Origin: an uncultured Flavobacteriaceae bacterium
Lineage (GTDB): Bacteria; Bacteroidota; Bacteroidia; Flavobacteriales; Flavobacteriaceae
Reading direction: 5' to 3'
Length of the DNA stretch: 63,715 nucleotides
Assembly: GCA_913052585.1 (NCBI GenBank)
Contig: CAJXEB010000006.1
Coordinates: 1 to 63,715 of the forward strand
A model generated the notes under the pieces. That model worked only from the letters and a program-made list of their open reading frames with translations. It was not told the DNA's origin and searched no databases. Shown here in pieces: positions 42,692 to 52,746 of this stretch (its first letter is position 1; every line of letters begins with the position of its first letter). The position numbers and the translations under genes are program-made.

Positions 42692-44887
42692 TTAGTAGCA
42701 ATCTACTAGGAGTTGCCCATTATTTTCAAAATCACTTAAGGGTTGTTGTAAATTAGTCCTCGTAATTTCCTCTAAAGTATCTAACACAGCATGCTGCATT
42801 GCCATAGAGCCGCACAACATAAAAACCCCACCGTTTTTGAGTGTTTTCGATACTTCAGCTTGTTGGTCTAGTAAAACATCTTGTACATACATTTTTTCTT
42901 CTGTCTGTGATAATGCTAATTGATAAGTAATTACTTGTTTTCGCAAAAGTTTATTTTCTAAAAATACTCGATAACAATCAAAAGAAGTTTCTATTCTTCC
43001 TCCCCAGGTTAATTGCACAGGTGTTTTATGGTGTTCATTGAGCATCCCTAAATAAGGAGCAATTCCAGTGCCATTAGCAATCAGCCATACCGATGAAGCT
43101 TGTTTTGGAAAATGAAACTTCACATTCTTTTCAATACGTGCCGAGATGGTATCACCTTTTTTTAAGGTGCAGAGGTAGGTTGAGCAAATCCCTTTCGGAT
43201 GCCATTTAATACTTAACAGAATATCACCATCTATTTTTGCGATTGAATATTGTCGAGCATACGTATCACCTGGCGGAATAATATGCAGTAAATCTCCCGA
43301 TTGGAAACGGCCTTTCTTATTTGGTCGCAATCTAATAAGGGCTGTATTGTCAACATTTAGAGATGTTCGCGCTATCACTTTATAAGACTGTTCTTTTTTA
43401 GCTTTCTTTTTTTGATGAGGCAATATAACTTTCAAGTTCATCCCTGTTCGTTCGTTCCAAGTTTTCACCCAATTTAAAAAAGCAATTTCTGATTGTTCAT
43501 TTATTTTAACTAATGGGTTTATTGGCTTAAAACTGGAATGACCGTGAAATAACGCATCCACTTTTATTGCAAAGCGACAGTAATGCGGGTATAGTAAAGA
43601 ACCAAAACCTAGTATAGAAAACTGTACGTTTCTTTTAGGTTGTATTGTACTGAATAATGATTCAAACTTTCGAGCATTACTTGGTGCATCTCCATCGCCA
43701 TAAGTTGCAGCAAACACAATTAAATGAGTAGCATTTTCATAAGAGGTGTATTCATTTAAAGTAGACATATAGACCTTCTTTCCCTCATTTTTCAATGCAG
43801 TATAGTATGCTTTCGCAAAAGTGTGCGTACTTCCAGTTTCAGAACCTACAAGAAGAATATAATGGGCTTCATCTTTTGTCCATTTCGCAGTTATAGACGT
43901 ACTCTTTCTTCTACGCTTAAAGCTCATTGAAAAACCTGAAAACATAAAAAACAATAAACTCAAACTAGCTAATAATAAAACAACAGACCATAGCACACTG
44001 CCTTGACCTGTATGCAATTGCATACTTAATCGGGAAGCTAGTTGAACAAACGGATAGGGTACTTCACTTATTATTTCTCCAGTATATTGATGCACTAGAA
44101 GCTCTCTATCGTCTAGCGCTATTTCAAAATAGTCTTCTGAATCTTCAGAAAAAGGAAATATAAATTTTCGAACCTCATTTAAAGTTAGATTCTGAAATAG
44201 GATGAATTCTGAAATAGGCTGTTTTGTTTCTATTTTAGATGGTGTTGCACTCCAATTATGCTCCATAGAATTACTTGGCAACAAAGAGAATTTCTCTGCT
44301 GAAAGATAAACACCCGTAACCGCTACAATGATAATGGGCACTAAAAACCATCTACCTAAAATAACGTGATACTGCTGTACAAAATCTGCTTCTTGAACCT
44401 TAGTAAACCATTTTTTAAATCCGCCTTGTCGTTGTGCTAATAAAAACAATCCTGTAACTGCTATAAAACATAGTAAGAATGAAACAACACCCACAAAACC
44501 ACGTCCTAAACTCTTTAAAAACAAAGACCTGTGTAGGTTTGTGATAAAGCTAAAAAAAGGTAGTTGAGATTGTACATCGCTTAACTTATCTCCGGTAATA
44601 GGATGGACATAGATAATTTCATTAGTACCATCCTCAGTAATAACTGATGCTTTTACAAAATCTTCTGGGGTAACTTCTAAGGCTAAAACTTCGCTATACG
44701 TATCCTTTAAAACTTTCACCGTTTCAGAAAGGTAAACATCACTTAAATTAGTAACTGCATATCGTTGTGAAACCTCAGCTATAGGTTCTATTGCAAGTAT
44801 CGCACCCGTAACTGACGCTACAATGATAAATAGTGCTGAAACTAAAGCAAGTATGAAGTGGCTATATCGCCATAGTGAACCTATCAT
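42692..44887 (-). CDS. PepSY/flavodoxin/FAD reductase (probable ferric or heme-iron reductase)
   Basis: The 731-aa fusion has an N-terminal PepSY-type membrane region (about 1-335; four helices, with LHRSLF and MQLHTGQGS segments carrying conserved His). A flavodoxin domain follows (about 343-480; VGSETGSTHTFAKA, FAATYGDGDAPSNA). The last part is a FAD/NADPH-binding reductase of sulfite-reductase type (RQYSIAK for FAD, NGTGIAPYLGML for NADPH, C-terminal aromatic Tyr). It should move electrons from NADPH through FMN/FAD across the inner membrane. In this operon the likely acceptor is ferric iron or heme. Confidence 0.88.
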   Translation of the reverse strand: MIGSLWRYSHFILALVSALFIIVASVTGAILAIEPIAEVSQRYAVTNLSDVYLSETVKVLKDTYSEVLALEVTPEDFVKASVITEDGTNEIIYVHPITGDKLSDVQSQLPFFSFITNLHRSLFLKSLGRGFVGVVSFLLCFIAVTGLFLLAQRQGGFKKWFTKVQEADFVQQYHVILGRWFLVPIIIVAVTGVYLSAEKFSLLPSNSMEHNWSATPSKIETKQPISEFILFQNLTLNEVRKFIFPFSEDSEDYFEIALDDRELLVHQYTGEIISEVPYPFVQLASRLSMQLHTGQGSVLWSVVLLLASLSLLFFMFSGFSMSFKRRRKSTSITAKWTKDEAHYILLVGSETGSTHTFAKAYYTALKNEGKKVYMSTLNEYTSYENATHLIVFAATYGDGDAPSNARKFESLFSTIQPKRNVQFSILGFGSLLYPHYCRFAIKVDALFHGHSSFKPINPLVKINEQSEIAFLNWVKTWNERTGMNLKVILPHQKKKAKKEQSYKVIARTSLNVDNTALIRLRPNKKGRFQSGDLLHIIPPGDTYARQYSIAKIDGDILLSIKWHPKGICSTYLCTLKKGDTISARIEKNVKFHFPKQASSVWLIANGTGIAPYLGMLNEHHKTPVQLTWGGRIETSFDCYRVFLENKLLRKQVITYQLALSQTEEKMYVQDVLLDQQAEVSKTLKNGGVFMLCGSMAMQHAVLDTLEEITRTNLQQPLSDFENNGQLLVDCY

Positions 44888-44893
44888 AATGAG

Positions 44894-45382
44894 TTATTGT
44901 GGCATCATGCGTACGTAGCGAATAAATCCTTTTCCTTCTACTTTACTTTTCACACTTTCTGAAGTCAATTCAAATTGAACATCATCTGTGTAATACTCTT
45001 GGTCTTCTACTGAAGTTTCAAACCGAATGCTATACCCTTGATCTATTTTTTCTGAAGGGATTTTAATAACACTAATGGTACGTTCTCCTCCTGCAATTGT
45101 TTCTCCTGAGATAGCATCAACATCAGGACGTTGTTTTCCATAGAATTTCCACCATTCTGAAATTTCGCTATACCATTCGTTGTCCTTTCCCTGCACGTAT
45201 AAAGTCTCTTCATACGCTCCTTCAGGATCTATTAAAGAGATAATTACATAAGCACCTTCCCCTGTATAATTAACCATTTGGATCATACATTTTACAGGAA
45301 CTTTATCCATGCTAGAAAAAGCAGTTAAAAGGACAGTGGTGAGTACTAAAATTGGAAAGATTCTAATAAAGTGTTTCATCAT
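44894..45382 (-). CDS. DUF2271 domain-containing periplasmic protein
   Basis: The 162-aa protein has a signal peptide (about 1-22). The DUF2271 fold is visible in VKCMIQMVNYTGEGAYVIIS, the SEWWKFYGKQRPDVDAISG loop and TISVIKIPSEKI. Family members usually sit beside PepSY proteins, as here (6 bases upstream of the PepSY reductase), so it probably helps that redox module in the periplasm. The precise role is unknown. Confidence 0.85.
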   Translation of the reverse strand: MMKHFIRIFPILVLTTVLLTAFSSMDKVPVKCMIQMVNYTGEGAYVIISLIDPEGAYEETLYVQGKDNEWYSEISEWWKFYGKQRPDVDAISGETIAGGERTISVIKIPSEKIDQGYSIRFETSVEDQEYYTDDVQFELTSESVKSKVEGKGFIRYVRMMPQ

Positions 45383-45479
45383 TAATTAAGTTATAAAATT
45401 AAGGCTCGCCCAAACACTACTAAGGAACGAGCCTAACATTCCTATTGAATAATTAATTTCCTTATTTAGAAATAGCTTA

Positions 45480-46973
45480 TTACTCATGAAGGAATTGTAA
45501 TTCTTTGTTTTTTAATAATTCGTTCTCGCTGGCGAGATCAAATATTGTTTCGTCAAAATCGGTCATCACTGTTTTATCTGCACCTTGTGCTAATAGATAT
45601 TTAATAATGGCATCATCTTCTGCTTTCATTGCAGCAATTTGTAAAGCAGTGTAGCCTTCGCTATTCTTTATATTAACATCGATATCAAAATTCGCTAATC
45701 GCTCTAGTAAGGCAAGATTATTTCTTTGGGTTGCAACATGAAATAACGTATTGCCATCACTTTGAGTTTGGTTCAAAGACAAACCGTATTCTTGTAATAG
45801 CATCAATTTTGCATCAAACTCCTTTGGATCTTTTTTGTTAAATGTATCCAACAAATAATACGTTAAGCTATTCCCTTTCGCATCTTTTGTATGAATATCC
45901 GCACCTTTATCCAATAGAAATTTTACAATAGCAACGGTATTTCTATTTACAGCCATCGCTAATGCGGAGCGCCCATTTTCATCTTTTGTATTGAAATCTT
46001 TTACATAAGCTGAAAGAAATTGGACCACTTTCAAATCATTGCTATTTGCAGCATTCATAAATGGCGTGTCGCCTCCATTATCTTGTAAATTTACAACTAC
46101 GCCTTTGTCGATAAAATACTTGAAAACAGAAATGTCTTTGCTCTTATAAGCAATAGCGTGCAATGGATTACGTCCACGATCTCCAACTACATTTACCTTT
46201 ACGCCTACAGCTTCTAAAAATTGATAAGTGCCTATAGTATTTTGATGTTTACGGGTTCCCTGACTAGCATATAAAATTGCGTTCCCACCTTCTTTGTTTA
46301 AAACTGTTGGACTCAGACCTTTTTTAATCAACAGTTTTAGGAAATCTATATTCCCACTTTTAGCTGCATGATTAAAAATAGTGTTTCCTTTTGGGTCTTT
46401 GTCGTGTATTATAAAACCTTTGTTTTGAAAATAGGCAAGCTTGCTTTCATTTTCCAAGTATGGAGCAATAAGAAATAATACCCCAACTTCATCCTCGTTT
46501 TTTTCTTGATATAATACCGCACCATTTTTTTCAAACAAATCATACACGGTTTCACTTTTCTGCCCCGTTGCCGCAGCAAAAGTTACAGGTGTATTACCGT
46601 GACTATCTCTACTATTTATGACTGCTCCTTTATCAAGGAGATACTGCATTATGTTAATATTTCCTTTATAAGCTGCCCAGAAAATATACGTCCGACTATC
46701 GTGTGTTCGTTTTTCTATTCCATTGCCTTCTAATGATAAAAGATATTTTATAGTTGTAGCATCTGTTTTTTCTAGTAAAGCAAACACCACACCATCAAAG
46801 GCGTTTTCATTTAAAGCCGAAGGGTCATTCCCTTCGGCTATGGCTAAATCTATCTGCTCCAAAGAAGGGTTTGCCTTCCAGAAATCTCTTGAATGGAAGA
46901 CATTTTCTTGCGCTACCATTTCCGAAGAAAATAGGAACACAACAATTACATTTAAAAAGAACTGCTTTATCAT
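45480..46973 (-). CDS. Secreted ankyrin-repeat protein
   Basis: The 497-aa protein has a signal peptide (1-21). From about residue 60 to the end it is a continuous solenoid of about a dozen ankyrin repeats (for example GNTPVTFAAATGQ, GGDTPFMNAANSNDLKVVQF, GRSALAMAVNRNTVAIVKFL, GYTALQIAAMKAEDDAIIKY). Ankyrin repeats bind other proteins, and a periplasmic one in a heme operon may scaffold or shield a partner. Its start is 4 bases after the DUF6607 stop. Confidence 0.9.
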   Translation of the reverse strand: MIKQFFLNVIVVFLFSSEMVAQENVFHSRDFWKANPSLEQIDLAIAEGNDPSALNENAFDGVVFALLEKTDATTIKYLLSLEGNGIEKRTHDSRTYIFWAAYKGNINIMQYLLDKGAVINSRDSHGNTPVTFAAATGQKSETVYDLFEKNGAVLYQEKNEDEVGVLFLIAPYLENESKLAYFQNKGFIIHDKDPKGNTIFNHAAKSGNIDFLKLLIKKGLSPTVLNKEGGNAILYASQGTRKHQNTIGTYQFLEAVGVKVNVVGDRGRNPLHAIAYKSKDISVFKYFIDKGVVVNLQDNGGDTPFMNAANSNDLKVVQFLSAYVKDFNTKDENGRSALAMAVNRNTVAIVKFLLDKGADIHTKDAKGNSLTYYLLDTFNKKDPKEFDAKLMLLQEYGLSLNQTQSDGNTLFHVATQRNNLALLERLANFDIDVNIKNSEGYTALQIAAMKAEDDAIIKYLLAQGADKTVMTDFDETIFDLASENELLKNKELQFLHE

Positions 46974-46977
46974 ATTA

Positions 46978-47883
46978 TTACTTTTTTACAAAAGATTCTA
47001 TAACAGGATTTATCTGTGCTTCTTCAGTGATTTCGTCATCAAATAGATGCTTATAGAGCGCTTTGTTATCTACTTTTTCTTCAAGGTTTAAATCTTGATT
47101 ACGCCCATAAATCTCATTCCATTTTGAGCGTACTGTTGCCCATTTATTAGTATGATCTTCCCACCATTGAGCGGCAGCTGCACAGCGACTATCATCTACT
47201 TTTACATAGGTATTATACCCTTTCTCTTTAGCGAGAAGCAAGTCTTCTTTTCCTTTTTCACGGATGATTTTACTATTGTTTTGATCGTGTAACCAACCGT
47301 AATCTTTAATCTCATGACGGTTCCCGCGCATTAACAAGTTATAATCACTTCTAGTGGTGTATTCGCGTCTAGCTAATGGCGCTGTAGTAGTGTTCTCCCA
47401 ATAACTTTTTCCGTCTACGTGCACCCAACTACCAGAACCCTCGTAGCGTGGACTGTCATCTACTTGATAGACCTTTTGGGTCCATTGATTTTTTACTTCT
47501 CTCTTTGATTTTTCTTCAAAAGTCCATTGATTATCTGCGTTATACATGTAAAAATCTGTATTCTCAAATAACCAATCTTGACGCCAGTGCTTGATAATCA
47601 TTGGCTCGGCTGGATTCCCAACTTGCAATAAGTGTTGAATAGAAACCTTATCATTTTCATCTAGCACTAATCCTGCGTATTCTAAAGCCTTGTCTTGTTT
47701 AACTTTAGAAGGTTTGTACAATGAATCACTACTATAATTAAAAGTCTCAGCAAAGTTGAACGTCACTTCATAACAGCCACACATTTTTTTAATGGCTTCT
47801 GCATCTTGTTTCTGTTTTTTCTTTTGCGCCGTTATAGAAAATGTAAGACCAAACGCAAGGAGTGTTAATGCTATATTTTTCAT
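46978..47883 (-). CDS. DUF6607 family secreted protein
   Basis: The 301-aa protein has a signal peptide (1-19). It contains CGCYEVTFNFAETF, LLQVGNPAEPMIIKHWRQDW and EGSGSWVHVDGKSYWENTTT. The C-terminal AAQWWEDHTNKWATVRSKW follows. I recognise this as DUF6607, a family seen in iron/heme operons of Bacteroidota. It has many Trp and His residues, but I can name no ligand site. It lies between the T9SS protein (10 bases) and the ankyrin protein (4 bases). Confidence 0.78.
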   Translation of the reverse strand: MKNIALTLLAFGLTFSITAQKKKQKQDAEAIKKMCGCYEVTFNFAETFNYSSDSLYKPSKVKQDKALEYAGLVLDENDKVSIQHLLQVGNPAEPMIIKHWRQDWLFENTDFYMYNADNQWTFEEKSKREVKNQWTQKVYQVDDSPRYEGSGSWVHVDGKSYWENTTTAPLARREYTTRSDYNLLMRGNRHEIKDYGWLHDQNNSKIIREKGKEDLLLAKEKGYNTYVKVDDSRCAAAAQWWEDHTNKWATVRSKWNEIYGRNQDLNLEEKVDNKALYKHLFDDEITEEAQINPVIESFVKK

Positions 47884-47893
47884 TTCAGAATTA

Positions 47894-49123
47894 TTATTTT
47901 ATAATTAATTTTTTAGTCACTTTAGCATCTCCAGATTGAAAAGCCACCATATACACACCGCTTTGTAATGAAGAAACATCTAGTGATTTGTTATAAAAAC
48001 CATTACTGTTTGAAACCGTTGTAACGAGTACTTCGGCACCAGTCATTGCATAAATTTTCACTACGTTGTTCTCTGTTACTGAGCCTGTGTTTTCATATAC
48101 AATAGTTACTTTTCCATCTATTGAAGGGTTTGGATACATTCCGAAGGAAACATTTCCTGTTACATTTTCAAAGCCTAACTGACCTGATACATCTTCAAAC
48201 TCAAAGGTTAAGTTACCCGTTGACTGACCTTCAAAGTCTGTGAAGAATAACCTGTACACCACATTGTTATCTTGTTTCACATAATACTTTTGGTCGCTGT
48301 ATATTGTCCAATTACCCGTAAATTGTTTCCAGTCAAATCCAATCGTATTCATTTCTTCTAAATAGTCTAAACCATTAGGATTTGCAGTTCCAGTTTCTTC
48401 GTTTTGAGCAACGGTAACATTAGGATTGTGTAATACACCAGTAACATTGTAAAACTGCCCTGGAGGGTCTAAAAATGTAGTGTATTTTCTAAAAACGAAA
48501 TCCCAGTCTCCTGCTGCAGGTTCTGCAATTACTTCTTCTTCATTTTGTAAACTGTAATAGTTGTATCTGTTATCTGGATTAGAGGCGTTAGCAACGATAG
48601 CGTTTATATCTGTAGACCAATTGGCACCATCCCAAGTAGCATATTTAAAATTATAAGCTCCAAAATAAGACTCGATAAAGAATTTTCTAAAGGTTCCGTC
48701 TGCATATTCTAATACGAATACAATCGTTCCTTCTACTGTGCTTGATGCTCCATTATACTCGCCAAAACCATAAGTAGCTGAAGCTCTCATAAATGCTCCA
48801 TCCTTCCATTCTGTATCACTATTAATTAATTCTATCCAGGCGACTTGATCTGTAACATCGACCGTATCGTAGCCTCCTGGTGTATTTGCCACCTCATATA
48901 CTTTAATCCCAATACCGTCATTTACGCGTACCCCAAGATCCATATTATTGTTTCTTAAAAAGGCAACATCCCAGCTAGCAGCCGTAAATATAGTTTCGGC
49001 TTGTGTATCAAGTTTATAGTATACTTCATTTGAATATCCTGCTCCCATAGATATGCTTACTGCTTCTTGAGCGAACATTAGTGTCGTGGCTAATAACATA
49101 GCCGATAGTAATAAATTTTTCAT
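47894..49123 (-). CDS. HmuY-like secreted protein with T9SS type A sorting domain
   Basis: The 409-aa protein has a signal peptide (1-18). The long beta-rich central region resembles the neighbouring HmuY protein (WDVAFLRNNNMDLGV and a later DWDFVFRKY). The C-terminal domain of about 80 residues (about 330-409) is the type A T9SS signal: FGMYPNPSIDGKVTIVYEN, VKIYAMTGAEV, SLQSGVYMVAF and the KLIIK tail. It is therefore exported to the surface by the type IX system and may capture heme there. Confidence 0.88.
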   Translation of the reverse strand: MKNLLLSAMLLATTLMFAQEAVSISMGAGYSNEVYYKLDTQAETIFTAASWDVAFLRNNNMDLGVRVNDGIGIKVYEVANTPGGYDTVDVTDQVAWIELINSDTEWKDGAFMRASATYGFGEYNGASSTVEGTIVFVLEYADGTFRKFFIESYFGAYNFKYATWDGANWSTDINAIVANASNPDNRYNYYSLQNEEEVIAEPAAGDWDFVFRKYTTFLDPPGQFYNVTGVLHNPNVTVAQNEETGTANPNGLDYLEEMNTIGFDWKQFTGNWTIYSDQKYYVKQDNNVVYRLFFTDFEGQSTGNLTFEFEDVSGQLGFENVTGNVSFGMYPNPSIDGKVTIVYENTGSVTENNVVKIYAMTGAEVLVTTVSNSNGFYNKSLDVSSLQSGVYMVAFQSGDAKVTKKLIIK

Positions 49124-49162
49124 TGTAATTAATTTTTATTGTTAGTTTATAATTGATCTGAT

Positions 49163-50566
49163 TTATAATAAATTGTATTTAAATTCTGGGAAACCACGCA
49201 CACCACTGTCACTTAGTAATGCCGTAAATTTTAGTTTATAAAAGTTTCCATTAGGATCTTTTATGATGTAAAAAATGGTGTCAATAAGCACCTTATCTGC
49301 ATTAATAACATTACGCCAAGAACTACCTATAGTACGTTGGTCTGATAAAAATGCGCCACTATTAACACTTGTTGCATCAAAAGCGTCATAAGCAATATCT
49401 TCTGTGTTCACTGTATAAGCGGTAACCCCTCCTTTTCGATTATGGAGTACGCCATCTGAGAAACCATAAGATCCCGCTCCAGTTAGAACATTAGTGAAAA
49501 CGGTGAAATTGATGTCCCAATTCTCAGCCTCTGGTTCTACTAAAAGTGTGTTATTGGTGTCAAAACTGAAAAAGGTAAAGTTGTAATTAATGTCTTTTTC
49601 GATGAAAACTTCTTGGTGTGAGCTATCATTAATATTTGCATACTGCAACAAATAGCCGCCCTCTTGACGTAGCACTCTAATTTTTTTCCAACCTCTTTCA
49701 TCTCCTGCAACTGCCGCACTTCCTGGCGCTGGAGTTTCTGTTCCTACTTCATAGCCTAAATTGACTAGGTACACTTTGTTATCTGTAGCAGTTGCACTTA
49801 CTGTTGCAATTGCAGTTTTTGTGATGTCCCCATCTGGATTATCAATATAGACTTCATTTGCAGGATCAAAAGTTCCCACGGCGACTTGCGCTTGTAAATC
49901 ACTAACATCTGCTTGTGTAACTGCATCAATATTTGTGCTTTCTAAAGCCGCTGCAGCCATATAAATAGATCCATTAATCCCAACACGAAATTCTGATCCT
50001 CCATAAAAACCTAAATCCCAAGTGTCTCTCTTGATAGGTGACTGTGTCTCTGTACTTAAATCTATATATACTTGGTTTTGTTGGTTAGGGCCACCTACCA
50101 TTGGTATAAAACCACGTCCTAATGATGCAGCGCTGTTTAGAGTGAAGGTACTGTTACCCTGTATCACAGCATTGGGATAGTCTACCTCTAGAATGTTAAA
50201 GTTAATCTCAACTGTTTCGTCTAATGATCCATTCAGTTTTACAAATGAAAATGCTGTTCCATTTTCCCCGGGATTTATTGCTAATGACACAGCACCCTCT
50301 TCTAAGGGTGGATTTGTTATAAAATCTATTCCATATACAGCATTAATAGCGTCTATTGAAAATTTCATTGATCCATTAGTAGTAGTCGTTTCAGAATACA
50401 CTAGGTTAATGTCTTGTGTAGTTTCTATCTCTCCAAGATTTGCTGAAAGGCTCTCAAATGCTACTACAAATGGATCTGACATAATTTCATTTGCATCATC
50501 ACTACTACAAGAAAATAGTAGAAATGATAATACCAAAAGAGATGAAAATAATTTTAAATGTTTCAT
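49163..50566 (-). CDS. HmuY family heme-binding lipoprotein
   Basis: The 467-aa lipoprotein has lipobox LLFSC (Cys20). HmuY-type elements are RDTWDLGFYGGSEFRVGING and ENWDINFTVFTN. The C-terminus reads RTIGSSWRNVINADKVLIDTI and then FYIIKDPNGNFYKLKF. HmuY proteins take heme from host or environmental proteins and hand it to the outer-membrane receptor. The receptor gene ends 2 bases upstream. It is longer than Porphyromonas HmuY (about 215 aa), with an extra N-terminal beta domain. Confidence 0.87.
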   Translation of the reverse strand: MKHLKLFSSLLVLSFLLFSCSSDDANEIMSDPFVVAFESLSANLGEIETTQDINLVYSETTTTNGSMKFSIDAINAVYGIDFITNPPLEEGAVSLAINPGENGTAFSFVKLNGSLDETVEINFNILEVDYPNAVIQGNSTFTLNSAASLGRGFIPMVGGPNQQNQVYIDLSTETQSPIKRDTWDLGFYGGSEFRVGINGSIYMAAAALESTNIDAVTQADVSDLQAQVAVGTFDPANEVYIDNPDGDITKTAIATVSATATDNKVYLVNLGYEVGTETPAPGSAAVAGDERGWKKIRVLRQEGGYLLQYANINDSSHQEVFIEKDINYNFTFFSFDTNNTLLVEPEAENWDINFTVFTNVLTGAGSYGFSDGVLHNRKGGVTAYTVNTEDIAYDAFDATSVNSGAFLSDQRTIGSSWRNVINADKVLIDTIFYIIKDPNGNFYKLKFTALLSDSGVRGFPEFKYNLL

Positions 50567-50568
50567 TT

Positions 50569-52698
50569 TTATAGTGTTAAATTATAGGTTAGTTTTAAAA
50601 AATAAGAGCGTCCATAACCCAATGGTATTTGTGCTGGCGGACCGCTATGAGTTCCTCCTTCTAAGGCTGTAGTATTTACGGCTGTTACATCAAAAAGGTT
50701 TCTACATCCTGCGGTAGCTATAAATGCTCCATCAAAAAATGATTTATTTAACGTGGCGTCTAACCAACTGTATGGATCAGTCTCTCCTGCTCTAAATTCT
50801 TGTTCCCCTTGCTCATTAGCTTTTTCCACAAATTGTTGTTGTCTGCCTATATGCTTATAAAAAAGTGAGAACGTACTAGTGTATTTAGGAATCGTATAAG
50901 AAAGGTTTGAATTGATTTGTAGGTTGAATAAGAAATCATCATTAGTTTGAGTCCTGCTATCGAGCACTTTAGAAACCCCTTGTAATGAGGCACCTATTTG
51001 ACCTTTAAAATTTCCGATGTAAATTTCGTTTTCAGAAAAAACACCTGCCGATTTAAAACTATCAATGTTACTATACTGAAATGCCAAAGGACTTTGATTA
51101 ACCACAATTAATTCAATACGATCTTGTAATCCTAAATAGTTGAAACTCAATTTATTTTTTAATCGAATTGAGCCATCGGCAAACGAGCTCTTCTTTTTAA
51201 TATGCAGGAAAGCAGAGACTCCTTTTTCAGCTTCTAAAGCAGGGTTTCCCTGTACATCGTGATTTACATCTACAAAGAAGGTATACAACTCATCATAGTT
51301 AGGTGTTCTATTTGCAGAACCTAGTATGGCGCGTAACTCCCAATCTTCTCCGATGGTTTGCTTAGCACTTAATGATCCTATTAATTGTGTGTCAAATAAA
51401 TTACTGAAAGAAATCCTTGCACCAGGACGAAATGAGAAACGATCTGTTAGTTGAATTTCTGAAGCTACAAAAAAGTCGTAATTATTAAGCGATTGTGTAA
51501 CGGCATCTACACCAGGAGTGATAACTATAGAAAGCGAAGAACCAGACCCTTTTTCATTAGTAAGTTCATACCCAAATTGCAGATTAGCTTTTTCTGTATT
51601 TAGGATATTACTAAACGTCCCACGAGAGAAAAAAGCACTTCGACTTTGATACACACCTTCTTCTATATTTTCTTTTTCTTGACTTCGTATTCTGTAGGTG
51701 TATTGCTCTAAGTCTTTTGTTTGCTGCTGATAAGAAAGTGAAATATTAACTCCTATTTTTTTTAAGAGTGTTCCTGTACCATTGAGATGATGATAGAACC
51801 TATTATTGCGATATATCTCATCTACTGCTGAAGGGTTTGTGGTACCTGTAGCGGGGTTTTCATTTATATCTATATTTTCAGCAAAGCGCTCAATACGTTC
51901 GTTTAAGTAATCAAAACGATAGAAAACATTCAAGGCTTCCGTTTTGTAAGCTACTAAAGATTTTGCGTTCAGTTGTAATTTAGGTAACCATTCGTGTCCT
52001 CTTAAACCGTCATTAACATCATAATTTTCTCCCTGTTTCTTGTTAAAAAATCCTGCGAAGTCATTACGTGTAAACACAACATTTGCATAAAGCTTTTCTG
52101 TTAAGTTGTGCCCCACCTTCAACGATTGGATATGACGACCTCTATCAAACCATTCATATTCGCTACCAATAGTCTCTTCTTGAACATAGACGTTAATATC
52201 CCAATCGTTGCGAGAAGACTTTTTTGAAATAATGTTAATGATTCCTGAGACTGCATTAGATCCATACTGGACACCCATAGCTCCCTCAACAATTTCTATT
52301 CTTTCAATATCGTCTAGATTGATAAGCGTTAGGTCTGTATTATTACCAACACCTTCTTCATTAATTATTGGCACATTGTCAATTAGCACTTTAAAATATT
52401 GACTATCCAATCCAAATAGACTTACGCCACTTTTTCCCGTAGAAGTGTTAGGTGTAATATTTAAATTTAAAGTAGTGTTGAGAACATCTGCTAGGGTATT
52501 ACCTGCTTGACGTTCAATGTCATTTCTGGTAATCACTTTTACCTCAACTACAGATTTTGAAACCGATTGCGGATTAATTTGCCCAGTAACTACAACTTCC
52601 TTTAGTTTTTCTGTGTGGATAGAATCATTTTTCTGCTGAGTTTGACCAAAAACAGTAGCTAGAAAAAATAAAAATAAAATAGTATTTATTGTTCGCAT
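50569..52698 (-). CDS. TonB-dependent outer-membrane receptor (probable heme receptor, HmuR-like)
   Basis: The 709-aa protein runs from the ATG at 52698, chosen because it starts the signal peptide MRTINTILFLFFLATVFGQ. The plug domain spans about 45-160 (KSVVEVKVITRNDIERQAGN, FKVLIDNVPI, IERIEIVEGAMGVQYGSNAV). The rest is a 22-strand barrel ending in a long aromatic C-terminus (YGRSYFLKLTYNL). The carboxypeptidase-like N-terminal domain of SusC proteins is absent, as expected for iron or heme receptors. It heads the heme operon. Confidence 0.93.
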   Translation of the reverse strand: MRTINTILFLFFLATVFGQTQQKNDSIHTEKLKEVVVTGQINPQSVSKSVVEVKVITRNDIERQAGNTLADVLNTTLNLNITPNTSTGKSGVSLFGLDSQYFKVLIDNVPIINEEGVGNNTDLTLINLDDIERIEIVEGAMGVQYGSNAVSGIINIISKKSSRNDWDINVYVQEETIGSEYEWFDRGRHIQSLKVGHNLTEKLYANVVFTRNDFAGFFNKKQGENYDVNDGLRGHEWLPKLQLNAKSLVAYKTEALNVFYRFDYLNERIERFAENIDINENPATGTTNPSAVDEIYRNNRFYHHLNGTGTLLKKIGVNISLSYQQQTKDLEQYTYRIRSQEKENIEEGVYQSRSAFFSRGTFSNILNTEKANLQFGYELTNEKGSGSSLSIVITPGVDAVTQSLNNYDFFVASEIQLTDRFSFRPGARISFSNLFDTQLIGSLSAKQTIGEDWELRAILGSANRTPNYDELYTFFVDVNHDVQGNPALEAEKGVSAFLHIKKKSSFADGSIRLKNKLSFNYLGLQDRIELIVVNQSPLAFQYSNIDSFKSAGVFSENEIYIGNFKGQIGASLQGVSKVLDSRTQTNDDFLFNLQINSNLSYTIPKYTSTFSLFYKHIGRQQQFVEKANEQGEQEFRAGETDPYSWLDATLNKSFFDGAFIATAGCRNLFDVTAVNTTALEGGTHSGPPAQIPLGYGRSYFLKLTYNLTL

Positions 52699-52719
52699 CA
52701 AATATTTATTATTACAGTG

Positions 52720-52727
52720 CAAAACTA
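52720..52727 (-). promoter_or_regulatory. -7 box candidate of the heme operon
   Basis: TAGTTTTG on the minus strand matches TAnnTTTG, 22 bases before the receptor start. A good -33 partner is not obvious. Confidence 0.4.
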
Positions 52728-52746
52728 GTTATTTTTATTCAATCTA

